In this document: one piece after another, positions 12,903 to 24,900 of the stretch
Position numbering within the stretch: position 1 is the first letter of the stretch
Layout of the letters: each line of letters begins with the position of its first letter
Assembly (NCBI RefSeq): GCF_901709675.1
Contig: NC_051088.1
Coordinates: forward strand, 10,938,193 to 11,002,192
Reading direction: 5' to 3'
Source of the DNA: Syngnathus acus
Lineage: Eukaryota > Chordata > Actinopteri > Syngnathiformes > Syngnathidae
DNA length: 64,000 nt
Notes under the pieces: model-generated
The model's database searches: none
Told to the model about the DNA's origin: nothing
The model's input: the letters and a program-made list of their open reading frames with translations, nothing else
Made by a program: the position numbers and the translations under genes

Positions 12903-14883
12903 GGTTTAGGTTCACACTAGTTTAGTCGACGGTTAGTAAGAGGTTATTTTGATGGCTTTAACTAATTAAATATCTCCATTTGATAAATGCGTGTCGGTGT
13001 GTTTGTGTGCCACAAGACAGACGTACCAGACAGTTGGCCAAGTACACATTCCATGGGCGTAGTAGATCAGCCGCAGGAAGCCCCACTCCCTTCCTCAAAT
13101 GATTTAAATAGAAACAGAGATGGATGTAAATAAACACGCACACAAAGACACAAACACAATTTTTATAATGACCAACCACGTAACTACCTTTTTTTATGCA
13201 ACTATAATCTATTCCAAAATGAGCATTTGTTATGTCTAGAGTGGTGGCCTAAGGAACAAACTACTAGATATTTGTGCAAAAAAAAGTTAAGGGACTACTG
13301 ATTTAATACTCGTAATTGAAAGTATAAATTCTAAATGTACTTGCAGAACAAATGTGAAAGTAAAAACGTTTGTTTGGTAAGTTGGTCCAAAAGGAAGAAA
13401 AATATCAACACACAAAATACGAACACGTACTCTTATTGACTACAGTCATTTTACTTGGAAGAAAAATTTTGTTGCTTATCAGATGATGCATTGTTGTCGT
13501 TTAACCTAGAGCTAGCTAGCATGGGTTTTACACTCAAGATATTTTCAGTGTCATTTTTTAACACCCGAGGCTGCCTGTTTTTCGGCTGGCACGAAGGTGG
13601 CAACGCGTTATAATTTTTTTATAGCTTCTATTGTCAATTTTGACAATTTTGATAGTGACAATTGTCTTGAGTAAAGATGGATAAGGAATATCTTGGTTCT
13701 CCAAATTTGCCCGATCACTGTCATTGTTAATGCAGCCTGGTTCATGTTCTGCCATGTTAGAGCTGTTTCGTCTATTTTTTCTGCTTATGAGACTTATAAA
13801 AATCTGTACCGGATTGAAGTATTGCTATTTTGTTACTTCCTGCCATTGATTATGTTATGGTTTTGCTTTATTGCACTGAAATTGTACTTGGGATGCAAAA
13901 CTTCAATGTAGGTTGCAAAGCTGAAACTTCACAGTAGAGGCCAGCATTTACCACGTGAAATACAAAACTGGCTGTACATGCGCAGTAAACTGCAACTTGT
14001 GTGGTAAAATGTGAATAAGAAAAGAGGAACTAAAATATTACTTGTTAATTAAATTAGCTTATCTCTTCAAATTCTTTGACCTCAGGGTGGTAAGCTTGTA
14101 AATAATGATCCTTAAAAAGTACAAATTTTGGACATCAAACTCGGTGCATGACTGCACTGCATCTATTCTCGGGTAACCCAGCTCTGCTAGAGAAAATTGG
14201 TGAATGGACATGTTATTATTGATATGCATTTAGTTGTGCCTGCCAAGCTCATCAATTGTGAAAATACACAACTGTATTATCTATTTCTGAATGATTAAAG
14301 TTTGCTTTTGACCAGTGCTGTGTTCTATTTATGATCAATGCAGCACCTCACAAGGCTAGCAACACTGTGTTTTCTCACTTGTTTCCGTGCTGAAAATACA
14401 TTGGAGCTTTTACGGAATACATGTGGTGACACAAAAGGCAGCTTTATGGATCCATAAAGCTACGAGTGTCAGTTTAACGGCAGAGCAAAGTGCGGGCAAA
14501 CGTGAGAAAAGGTGAAGCAAAACTCCTGCGCTTGAGTAAAGACGTTCAGGCGCTTTTGTTTATCCGTAACTTTGCCACCAACATAATGTTTATCTGGCCC
14601 AAAGCTGGGACAACTTGATAAGCATACAGAGTGAGGCTGGTCATCATCTGATTACCTCAGACAGCTTCAAGAATCAACAGTGAACAGTATTTTCATAGGA
14701 CGCATTCCCTTCAGCTGGGCAGACAAGTGGTTAGCTTGTGGTAAGGCTGCTAAAAACACGGTGAGGTTAATTGTGTCATGGGAATCAGACATAGTCAAGC
14801 ACAAATCTTGAAGAGCGACAAAGATTTTTTTCAAAGAGTCAAATACCCACTCTTCAACCACTTTATGTATTGTCGTGACTTTC

Positions 14884-15163
14884 CATCCATTTCATTGCAC
14901 TTACCCTCGTGAGGGTGGCAGGTGTACTGGAGCCTATTCTAGCAGACTCACTGTGGACTTGTTGCCAGCTCACTCATGAGGACAATTAAAGTCTTCAGTT
15001 AATCTACTATTCATGATTTCGGAACGTGGGAGAAAACCAGAGAACCTGTAGAAACCCACACAAGCATACAAGCTCAGGAAAACAGGAAAGCTGGAGCCCG
15101 GATACGAACCCCTGACCTCTGACCTGTGAGGTGGTGTGTAAAGCAGTTGCCTCCCATGCACCT
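14884..15163 (-). mobile_element. tRNA-derived SINE, minus orientation
   Basis: On the minus strand the element opens with a tRNA-like head: gggaggcaactgc, then a B-box-like GGGGTTCGTATCCGG. The body is the common fish sequence readable as gtgggtttctacaggttctc, and a GGATGGA-type tail follows. The family is dispersed in teleost genomes, and a plus-strand relative lies at 63313-63500. Confidence 0.65.
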
Positions 15164-15613
15164 TTAATTTAAAAAAATGCTTATTTTTATTATTTTTTCA
15201 ATTAAAAGTTTTAAATATTTGTATAATAATTTATAATATATTATTTGGATGCACATAGTATTTTTCTCTTGCAATAAATTGCTTTTTTTAAAGAAAAAAA
15301 ACAATCAATTTCTCATGGCATTCTAACTTTATTCTTGTAACTTTTTCCCATGATTATGTCATGTTTTTAACGGGAAAGAAAATATATAATACAAAATCAG
15401 ACAGTACCGTTCCCACAGCTTCTTAAATCGTGCCACTGTCTCACTATTGCAGTGGTAAAGAACAGCCCGGTAATTGTGATCTGTATCTCGTGACATTTTT
15501 GAAGCGCTCGAAACTGATGATTTAAAATGAATATTACCAAATTAACGTCATTCGTCATGCTGCTTGAATCGTGAAGACGTAAGTAGTGAGGTAAAGGATT
15601 AAAGGGGGGTCAC

Positions 15614-15728
15614 GTGTGCAAAGCGCACACTAGTGTGCAAAGCGCACACTAGTGTGCAAAGCGCGCACCAGTGTGCAAAGCGCGCACCAGTGTGCAAAGC
15701 GCGCACCAGTGTGCAAAGCGCGCACCCC
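15614..15728. repeat. 19-bp hairpin minisatellite upstream of rapgef3
   Basis: Six head-to-tail 19-bp units: the first two read GTGTGCAAAGCGCACACTA, the next three GTGTGCAAAGCGCGCACCA, and the last runs into CCCGCGCGTGCG. Each unit can fold as a six-pair stem (GTGTGC with GCGCAC, one G-T pair) around an AAA loop. The array is CpG-rich and sits about 250 bp before the rapgef3 start codon. Confidence 0.9.
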
Positions 15729-15973
15729 GCGCGTGCGTTCGTGAATGCCACTCCTCCCCGATTGTCTCAAAAGTGACGCAGCACGACGACATGGCCAAGC
15801 GGAGTCGAGTCCGACTTCGGGATGCTGGAGCAGATGAGATCCAGAATCGGTACCATGGTTCAGCTATGTCCGAATGAGACTCTGATTAGCGTGTATGCGC
15901 TGCGTGCGCAAGTCGCGTGACGGGCGCTACTTTTCCGATTTTCTTCTGGTCAACTGTTGAAATGTGAAATAAG

Positions 15974-18900
15974 ATGCATCTGTTTAGGAGTTACAATTAT
16001 CAAGTGTTTCCGGACCGAGACTTAGTGGACACGCCGACCATACGCGGCATCAGATGGGTATGTATATTCACATCTCAGAGCATGCGCTCTTGAATGAGCG
16101 CATTGTTCTATACTGCACGCAAATTACACACTACAGCGTAATGACACGCGTCTCTGTCTTTTTTTTTTTTTTTTTTACAGCAAGTCATCTCAACCCGATT
16201 GTCCATTTAGAAGTTTGACTACAATGCATTCTTTTTTTTTTTTTTTTTAGAATAACAATGTATAACCTTCAATGAGTATTATTACAACTTTAATTGCATC
16301 CAAATTCAACTTTTGCAACTTTTAATAACCATGTGTGTTTTATGCACTTTAGTGTAACTTGTATGTAGAGGTGCAACAATTGAATACTTGTTTAAAGGGT
16401 CCTATGACATCAAAATCCATTTTTATCCACTGTTTTATCAAAAAAAATTTAAAAGGTCAGTGACTATGATTACATGCAGTCAATAACTCTTTTAAAACCC
16501 GAATCTTGGCAGTATTTAGCTTTTTAAAGCCCACGTAAACACACCCAAAAATGTGAATATGCTCTTACTCGGGTTTAAAATCTAATTTCCATTTGATGAC
16601 TGCACTATTTCAAATGATTACATTTCACTTGATAACATTTTATTGGATTAGAAGGACAAAAAAGCAAACACTACATGTGATGGTTTAAGTCTGAAACTAT
16701 TCCCAGCCACTTGTGGAAGCACATTTGTGCAGCCCTTTGGGTGGATACAGGAAGGCAATCAAAGCAAAGTATTAAAAATAGTGTATTGTTTATTGTTCAC
16801 CTTCACACTCCCTTTCTTGGAAGAGCCTGTTGAAGAGTGTACAGAAGGAAAGTTGTCATTTCCTGGTCACATGAAGACACAACATTCAGATAGATGCCCA
16901 ACTTGTTATACTTTCAGACTTAATACAAATATCATCTTGGTGTTTATGTCCAGCAATCTTTCTTCCCCCATCAGCGACGCCTTTTATGTAACAAAATTTG
17001 TTACCAGCAGCACTGATCTGAATAGACGGCTATTGCGTCTCTTCAAGTTAACTTACATAATAAATTACACAAGAAAACTTCAGACACTGCAGAGGATGTC
17101 CTCCCAAGTTGCCCACTGTTAGGAAGAGGGCAAAAGTCCAGGCAGAGAAAGCGTCATGAGATGTGAAAGGAATAAAAAAAAGCTGTGAAAAAGACATAAA
17201 ACCGGTCATAAAAGTCAGAGTAAATAAGTCGGGTGGGGAACGAGCGAGCAAAAAGCAGACCATGCATACAATGTTCTCCTGTGAATGTTTCATGTTGACA
17301 TCATTAATACACACAACCAACAGGCAGGCAATTGCTCCATTAAAAACCTTGTTTAAGACTCTCATTCTGTCGGTCGGCGTCGAAAGGCCGCCCAATGTTT
17401 GGAAGGAGAACTTCAATATTTGGTCCAACTACTGTATGTCGGCCTCACAAAGCGCTGATGCTCATTTCGCAATAATTTAATGAAGACAGGCTTTGTCACC
17501 ACTTGCTAGCTGGTACAAGTTAGTTTGTCCAAATGTTAGCCAAGTGACGTGTTTTCTTGTAAGACATCATTATTGTTACTAGCTAGGTTTGCTCACCTAT
17601 ATACAGTATGTGGACAAAATATGTAACATTCCCCAGTCATCTGATCGTGACTGCGTCCATAGGATCAAACTAGTTTTTCTACATTTCCTGCATATGCCTC
17701 GTGCATCATTTGATCAAGGTCATAACAAAGAAGACAATGTCCTATATGTGGTTTTACAACACCATTAAATCAACGAGTGTATTTTGTCTTTTGGCCACCT
17801 CGTCAGACGAGAAGCTAACAAGGTTGTTTTCCAAGCGCAAACAATGAGGACCATTAGTCGGCCATCCACACCGCCGTGTGACCGACGTATGAGGAAATAC
17901 AAAAGTGTGTGTGCAGGAGAAGCGACATTTAACAGATGCGTCTGAGATATGACGTGAAAAGTGTCTCATCAATCAGTCTGGTGCCGATGTGGGCGTGACG
18001 TAAAACGTAGTCAGTACAGGGCAGATTTCCCATCTGAATGATTTTTTTTTTGCAAACAACAGTAACTCAGATTAATATTTTTTCACATGTCCATAATTGC
18101 TTTTGCAAAATATAAATTGTTGACATTGTCTAGCGTTTGCAAAATATAAATTGTTGACATTGTCTAGCGTGATTCATTCTGCCCTCCACTGAACTCATCA
18201 TTCAACTCATTTATCAATCATGCATAAATTATCTGGAACCTAATGCCAAATGATTCAATAGAAAATCAAACTAGTAGTTGCTCCTGTCCTAAATTTGGAT
18301 TGCATGTCTTTGGTTAAACTTTGTTATTTAGATATGCAAAATTGGCTCATGACACCATCCTTCTCTCTCTCCTTCTCATAGACTCCACTACTACCACGGG
18401 TGCTGGACTCAAAGGACACAATGAAGCAGGTGTGTATGTGAAGCGAAGCATGGTCCAAAGAAAGACGTTATTGTTCTCCTGGGCGAGTTTTGCAGCTCCT
18501 GCATCCTCTCGGTGTGCTGAACTTATTCTTTCGTTGTGTTTAATATCTCGTGAAACTGACCATGCGAGTCTTGAAAAGCACATTCCTGACGAGACTGGTG
18601 GTCAGAAGGAGTCGAAAGGGCACTTGAGTGCTCACTGCTAATCGACCCCCCCCCCACCCCCACCCCAAGCTGGGACCCTCACACCACTCTTTATCTCAAG
18701 CTTGCCTTAACTAAGTGGTAAGGAGAGAAGAAGCAGCAAGCACACCGATAAACAGGCTTAGGCACTGTGGGAGCATATTATTTAGTTAAGACGACACACT
18801 GAGTCTGAATAACAGCAGAATTCAAACAATATGTTTGTTCGTTCTAGTCATGATATCAAAATAACATTTTCATATACACGTACGCAGTGTTCCCAAGGGT

Positions 18901-21900
18901 ATATGCTACTTGTGAATTCACCCTGGTGGAATTCATGCTCCATTAGTCACTCAAAAATTCACCTACACGCTGATGCATATGAAATCTTAAGTATTGCTGT
19001 TAAACAGTGGATGTGGCGAGCGCCGAGCAGCTGTGTCTCGCTGGCTTAAAACCAGGAGATGGGCGTGTTCAGTGAAGTTGACTTGCCTCATGCCTTAAAG
19101 AAACACCAACCTCTAGCAGTTAATCCATTGACAGTGATGTCATGGCCCTCCTTGGCCTCAAAAAAATAATGGAAAATAAAACCACGTCGGGTGGCACCAT
19201 ACTGGTTCAGGGTGGTACAAAAAAAACAGAACTAAGTTTCATAGATCCTTTTAATGTCTTTCATGATTATACGAGTCTAAAAAAATGACCCTCCTGTAGT
19301 TACAAGCATCATTGTGTCACTACTTGCAAAAGTGTGCCATTCCTGTTACAAAGGTCACAGTGCCTTCCAATCTCCCTGTCAAATCACACAGTGTTGACAT
19401 GGGGGGGGCGGGGTCATTCCACCTTACAATACTAATGACTCAAGGAATGCACAAATGCAATATACTGGTGCGGAAGTGTTGACAATTGCAGTCCGGCTGT
19501 GAAATGCTTTCGAGCATGTGCGATAATGAATCTCGCTGCACGTTGACAAGACAAACCAGTTAATGTTGGAGTGGCAAATCTGAATTATTCATGTAATTTA
19601 AGAAAAAAATAGACTTCTATAAGCTGCTGGTTTATCTTGACTTTCCAAAAAAAGATGTATGGGAATGTAACTTTAGCCATGTGGTACATGTTGCATGTAA
19701 TTGTTGATTCCAGATTCACAGTGACAATCGTTATGTCTATAGCTGTCAATGGCAATGCATGAATTCATGAATAATTGGTGCAGTGGGTCACTCACCTGAC
19801 CTCCCAGCTGGGGGCGTGGACTCGGATCCCACTCAGTGGCAGTGTGAATTGTTGTCTGTCTTTTGCTCTGCACCAAAGTCAGCTTACGTGTGATCATCTC
19901 CTGTTTCCTTTTAGCCTGAAAATGATGAGCAGTGCAGAAAATGGATGAGTGGACAATTAATAGATACTCCTTATCAATGATCAAAGAATTTCTGTCTTAT
20001 ACAGTATGAATCCCGAGTCAGCCTTTTTTCAGAATTCATACAGAATGACTTTGTACCTCCGCTCATGATTCAGTTTGACAGTTAGTGTGAGCCAACCCAG
20101 CTTTCAAAATGAAATACGACTTTTAATAGTGTTTTTGCTTGAGTAATGGAAAGTTTGCCTCTTGGAAAAAAGTAAATACAAGTTGGTGCCTGAGAATGTC
20201 ACAGTGGGGATCAAAAGGTGAAATGGGCCCCTGGGAAAGACGAACGTACCTTGTGCTCATGACTTCATCATTGCAATCGTGCAGGACCCACGTTGGATTT
20301 ATTTAGGGGCCGGCAGATCTGGGAACAAGCTAGTTGAAGTGCATGGAACAGATTTGCGTCGCAATTCCTGGTCCAATCACAAAGCAAAGGCTATGTCTGT
20401 TTTAGTTGTATAATTGGCTTTCTTGTTTGGAATTAGCATGTTGCATCTAAAGTTGCAATTTTTCCGCTACCCCCACCCCAAAAAAATCATGGTTTGTCAA
20501 CGACTTTAAATTGTCTTCAGTGTTATGATTAGAAATCTGTCGATGTAGGGTAAAGATTTGCTTGTGTTCACAAAAACCTGTACATCAGGTTCATTGAAGA
20601 CTATTGCCTTTGGTGTTTTGAAAACATTAAGATGACAAAAGACTCAATAGAGTTGTTGGTGTTAACAAAACCATGTACATGAGGTTCATTGAAGACTTTG
20701 GTCTGTTGACACAAGCACATAGTACAGTACAATAATTTCAATAAAGACTAGCTTCAGTCGTTAATAAAATGTGGGTCATGTTTATAGAAAACTCTAAACA
20801 AAAACACTTCGTTCTCTAAAGCTAAAGCTTAACTGCATGATTTACAAAGATATGGTTCAGATACTTTGCTCTCAAGGAGCACAATTTTGATAGGGTTTAA
20901 AACACTAAATTGAAACCCAACCCCTTTTTTAATATCCTAATTCAAAACCTTGACCCTAGTTTGAAAACCTAAATTGAAACGCTCTATTTGCAACGCAACC
21001 TTGAAACCTCAACCTTAGTTTAAAACCCTCATTTGAAACCTTAATGCTAGCGAGAACCCCAACTTTGCATCCATAACTATAGTTTAAAATCCTAAATTGA
21101 AAACGTAACCCTGTGGTTTCAAACTAGGGTTATGATTTTGAAATAGGGTTTGAAACCAGTGTTCTGGTTTAGATGTAGTTCAAAGCTATGGTAGGGGTTT
21201 GAAAAAAGATTTCAAATTAGGGTTAGGGTTTTGAAGTAGGGTTTCAAGGGTAGCATTACAGTTTTAAACTAAGGTTACATTTTCAAAGTTGGTTTTCCAA
21301 GGTAATCCTCACACCGATAACGCATCAATCCATATTGGGCAAAATGACAATTTCTTTTCTGCCCAATACTACGATATAGGTCGATATTTAGGCCATTATG
21401 GAAAACTGCATTAAATATACTCATGTCCAACCATTTGTTTTTAATATGGAAACTTGGGGTAGAAATGTTTATATTTATTCGTATTTATATTATGTATATA
21501 TTATTTTATTTTATCTTGTTTATTTTTTCATTTTTTTATTTTCGTATTTACTTAAATGAGAGCCTCAGTTGGGCCTCCCTCTGCAGCCAGCCCGCCCGCC
21601 CCCCAGCCTTGGCACCAGCCTGCTTCAGAGGCTGACGGGTTTTTGCACGCGGAGGAATGATGTATTTTCCTTTTTGACTCAAAGGCAAGAAGGTTGAAGC
21701 AAAGCTACAATTTCATTTTGTTGGTGTCATCAAGCGCAAAGGATGGAAAAACCGGACAGCCACATTGACGCCCATTCTTGTTACATAAGACTTGTTTCTG
21801 CAACAGTGGCTCACAGGGCTTCAGCCACCCTTTTCAGGTCTTGGACCTGCTCGCCTTGCGTGCTTTCGAGGGGAAGTGAGGAGGAATTAAATGGCGAGTT

Positions 21901-24900
21901 GAATGGAAACTGACCAAGGGTGGCCGGGGAGCCTCTACGCGTCACAGAGTTACGGGGCCATTTCCAACACCCATTACAAAGATCTTCTCACGTGCTCTTA
22001 ATTATGCCAGATCATTCCCTCACTTGTGTATACAGAACCATTGCATGGCCCAAATTGTTCTCAGCCAATCTCTCCATATCATAAAACAACCCAATGTCAT
22101 ATTTATGCCCCTGATATAAATATAGTTGTGTGTTTAATGACTCACTGCTCACCTCTGTGTGCTTAAGTTCCCCTCAGATCGCGTGGTGAAGGCCGCAAGG
22201 TCCGTGTACAGAGCCATGGTCGTGAGGAACCCTGGCTTGATCCGAGATCGAAAACATCACCTCAAAACTTACAGGTAACATGCCTACTCGGATGGACATT
22301 GTGCTTTCCTTTGTCGGGAATGTTAATGATGAATATTGATATATTGAAAGAATTAATTAACTTTGCCCTCTTATTTCTGCTACTATCCAATAAGCTCAGT
22401 TATGTCTCTTATTTCCAACGCGATTTTATATTACAAAAATTACATAACATTTTAAATTACAAACCAATAAATGGATTTACAAAATTGCGCCTACACCATT
22501 TGACATCCTTTGTGACTCACCTTCATTCATAGACAATGCTGCTCTGGTAAAGAACTTGTCGATTGGCTGATGGGACAAAATGAAGGCCTGCAGTCAAGAA
22601 GCCAGGCAGTCGGAATGTGGCAGGTCCTGGTGGACGAAGGAATCCTGGTTCATGGTAGGACACTGAGACATTTCAAAAAGACATTAGGAATATTGATGCT
22701 GAAAACGAAGAGATCCATGAGGAAAAATGAACTTCAGATCAACTACCCAAATCTAGTGAATGTAGTTTCGAGAACTAAACATGTCATGAAATTACTAGAC
22801 AAAAAAAAATTCAACAAAGCATAAATTTGCTGTCCAATCTCAACAATCATATTATATACTGGCATTTCTTAATGTAATATATTCAGCAAATGATATCTCA
22901 GGCAGTACTCAGACATGCTTGAGGAGCTTAAAATGTGACTTAAGTGTGCAGGCACAAAATTAACCCAGTCAAGTATGCACTATCTACAGGAGAAGGCGCA
23001 TTGTCTGCCAGCAAAACAAAAGTCCAATCAAGCGAGAAACACTCCATCATCTATTCAAGTGGCTCACTTGGAATAAATTTTCATTCATTCTACAATGTTT
23101 TGAAGACACTTTGTTTCCAGTGCTCATATTTAAAAAAAAAAAAGTTTGTTTAAAGCGCAAGCAAGAATTGTAATTAGTCTTAGAAAACTATCAATAGTGT
23201 ACTGTGAGGCCAATGTCACATTAGGCTCAATTTGTGACATGTAACAATTAACGCATATGCTAACACTAAAAGTTGCAAAGTAATTTTTTTTTTTTTGATA
23301 AGGACAATGGAACCTTAGTTGCTGCCATGACAACCACTAATCCAGTTTTTTACGCAAGCCGATAAGAGTCCCAGATGGACAATACGTGCATGCTTGTGGC
23401 TTACAACCAAATTAGCCACACGTATTTGTTTACTTGCATTGTCTTTGTCTTTTCCATGCCAAGTGAAACATGAGGTGAACTTCCACGACAAGGACACGCA
23501 GTTCTACCGCTTCCTGGATTCCCAGTTTGGACCAAACCACCTAACAAAGGACTCGGAGGATGAGCTGCAGGAAAGCCTGTCGCTGCTGTCTCAGCTGGGC
23601 CCTGACGCCTTACTCACGATGATTCTACGCAAATGGTGAGTGCCGTGGAGTCTTGGATAATCTGTCACAACATTCCACATCACAAATCACTGTTGCCAGC
23701 AGCGGGTACATGCTGGGATAGATGCTAAAGCCATTTGTTTTTGAAGACGTGTTCAATCTGCCAAACGACTGCATGTTGTTCACGACCACCGTGTTGGGCT
23801 CTTATCTCAAATTTTTGCTCCCAAGTCAAAGCGTATCTAGACAATTCCAATTCTGACCTAATGTATGCTTTCCTGTGTATGTCTTAACAAGCCTTTTGTG
23901 TTTAGTCCAGCCCAGAGAAGTGCTGAGGACCTGGAGGTCATTTATGAGGAGCTTCTCCATGTCAAAGCCGCCGCTCATCTTTCCGCCTCGGTCAGTCACT
24001 GCTATTGACGCATTACCAAAATTCAAAGTCAATTATATTACTAATTCATTCCTAACAATTTTTGCCATATTAAGTGTTTGATAATTTCTCTTATTGTAAG
24101 CAGGCCTGGCATTCCTAACCCAACAACACTTTTTTACTTTAGTTACAAGAAGTTCTATCAGAAGGCATCAAGCCAACATTTCCTAGTTTGTTTATTCCTT
24201 GAAGCCAACTTTTGTCCCCGCTGTGTCTGTAGGTGCGGAAAGAGCTGGCAGCTGTGCTGATGTTTGAATCACATGCTAAGGCCGGTACCGTCCGTAAGTT
24301 GGCCCACTTTTGTACATGTACACACGTCTCATTGTGAAGACCAGCTATTTAGCACAATAGCACGTTTCAATAAAGCACGCCAGCAGCCCTTGAAGCACCA
24401 TGGTTGTCAAAATGTGCCGACATCAATGCTGAAGCGTTTTGATCATAATGCACACTTGAAACGTTGGCTCAAAGGTTTGTGTTGTTTTTGAAGTGTTCAG
24501 TCAGGGGGACAAAGGCACTTCCTGGTACATCATCTGGAAAGGCTCCGTCAATGTCATCACACACGGGAAGGTAGGTCAGTGGCTCTGCTGAATGATAACA
24601 CCAAACAAAAAGGATTTCTTTCCTACTTGACACAGGAAGGCTAGAGCCAACATTCAAATCTGTGGAATCTGCAAATAACATTTGCATGCAGTTGTGAGTT
24701 TGTTAAACTGGCCTTTTAATCCCAATTTACCAGTTCACTCAGGTTTGAAGTGCAGCACTATTTCTATCTATAGAAAAACAACATTGACAACAGGAGGTAT
24801 GTGCGTTCAGGGTCTGGTGACCACACTGCACGAGGGCAAAGATTTTGGGCAGTTGGCCTTGCTGAATGACGCCCCGCGTGCCGCCACCATCATCCTGAGG

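Larger units (their letters stand above)
10339..15973. other. intergenic region between divergent slc48a1 and rapgef3
   Basis: No protein gene is supported here. The first few hundred bases upstream of 10338 should carry the slc48a1 promoter, and the CpG-rich part from about 15600 to 15970 the rapgef3 promoter or 5' UTR. In between lie transposon remnants, simple repeats and a SINE, listed separately. Confidence 0.55.
18430..22167 (+). other. rapgef3 intron 2
   Basis: A 3.7-kb intron with a CAG/GTGTGT donor. It holds a SINE (19775-19962), an imperfect duplication (20561-20697), a telomere-like inverted array (20886-21300) and an AT-rich tract (21460-21560). No other coding potential was recognised. 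Confidence 0.6.

Noticed and set aside
16727-17480. Overlapping open frames on both strands in rapgef3 intron 1 as a nested gene
   Set aside because: Frames on the two strands overlap, none shows recognisable domains or splice sites, and composition is that of the surrounding intron.
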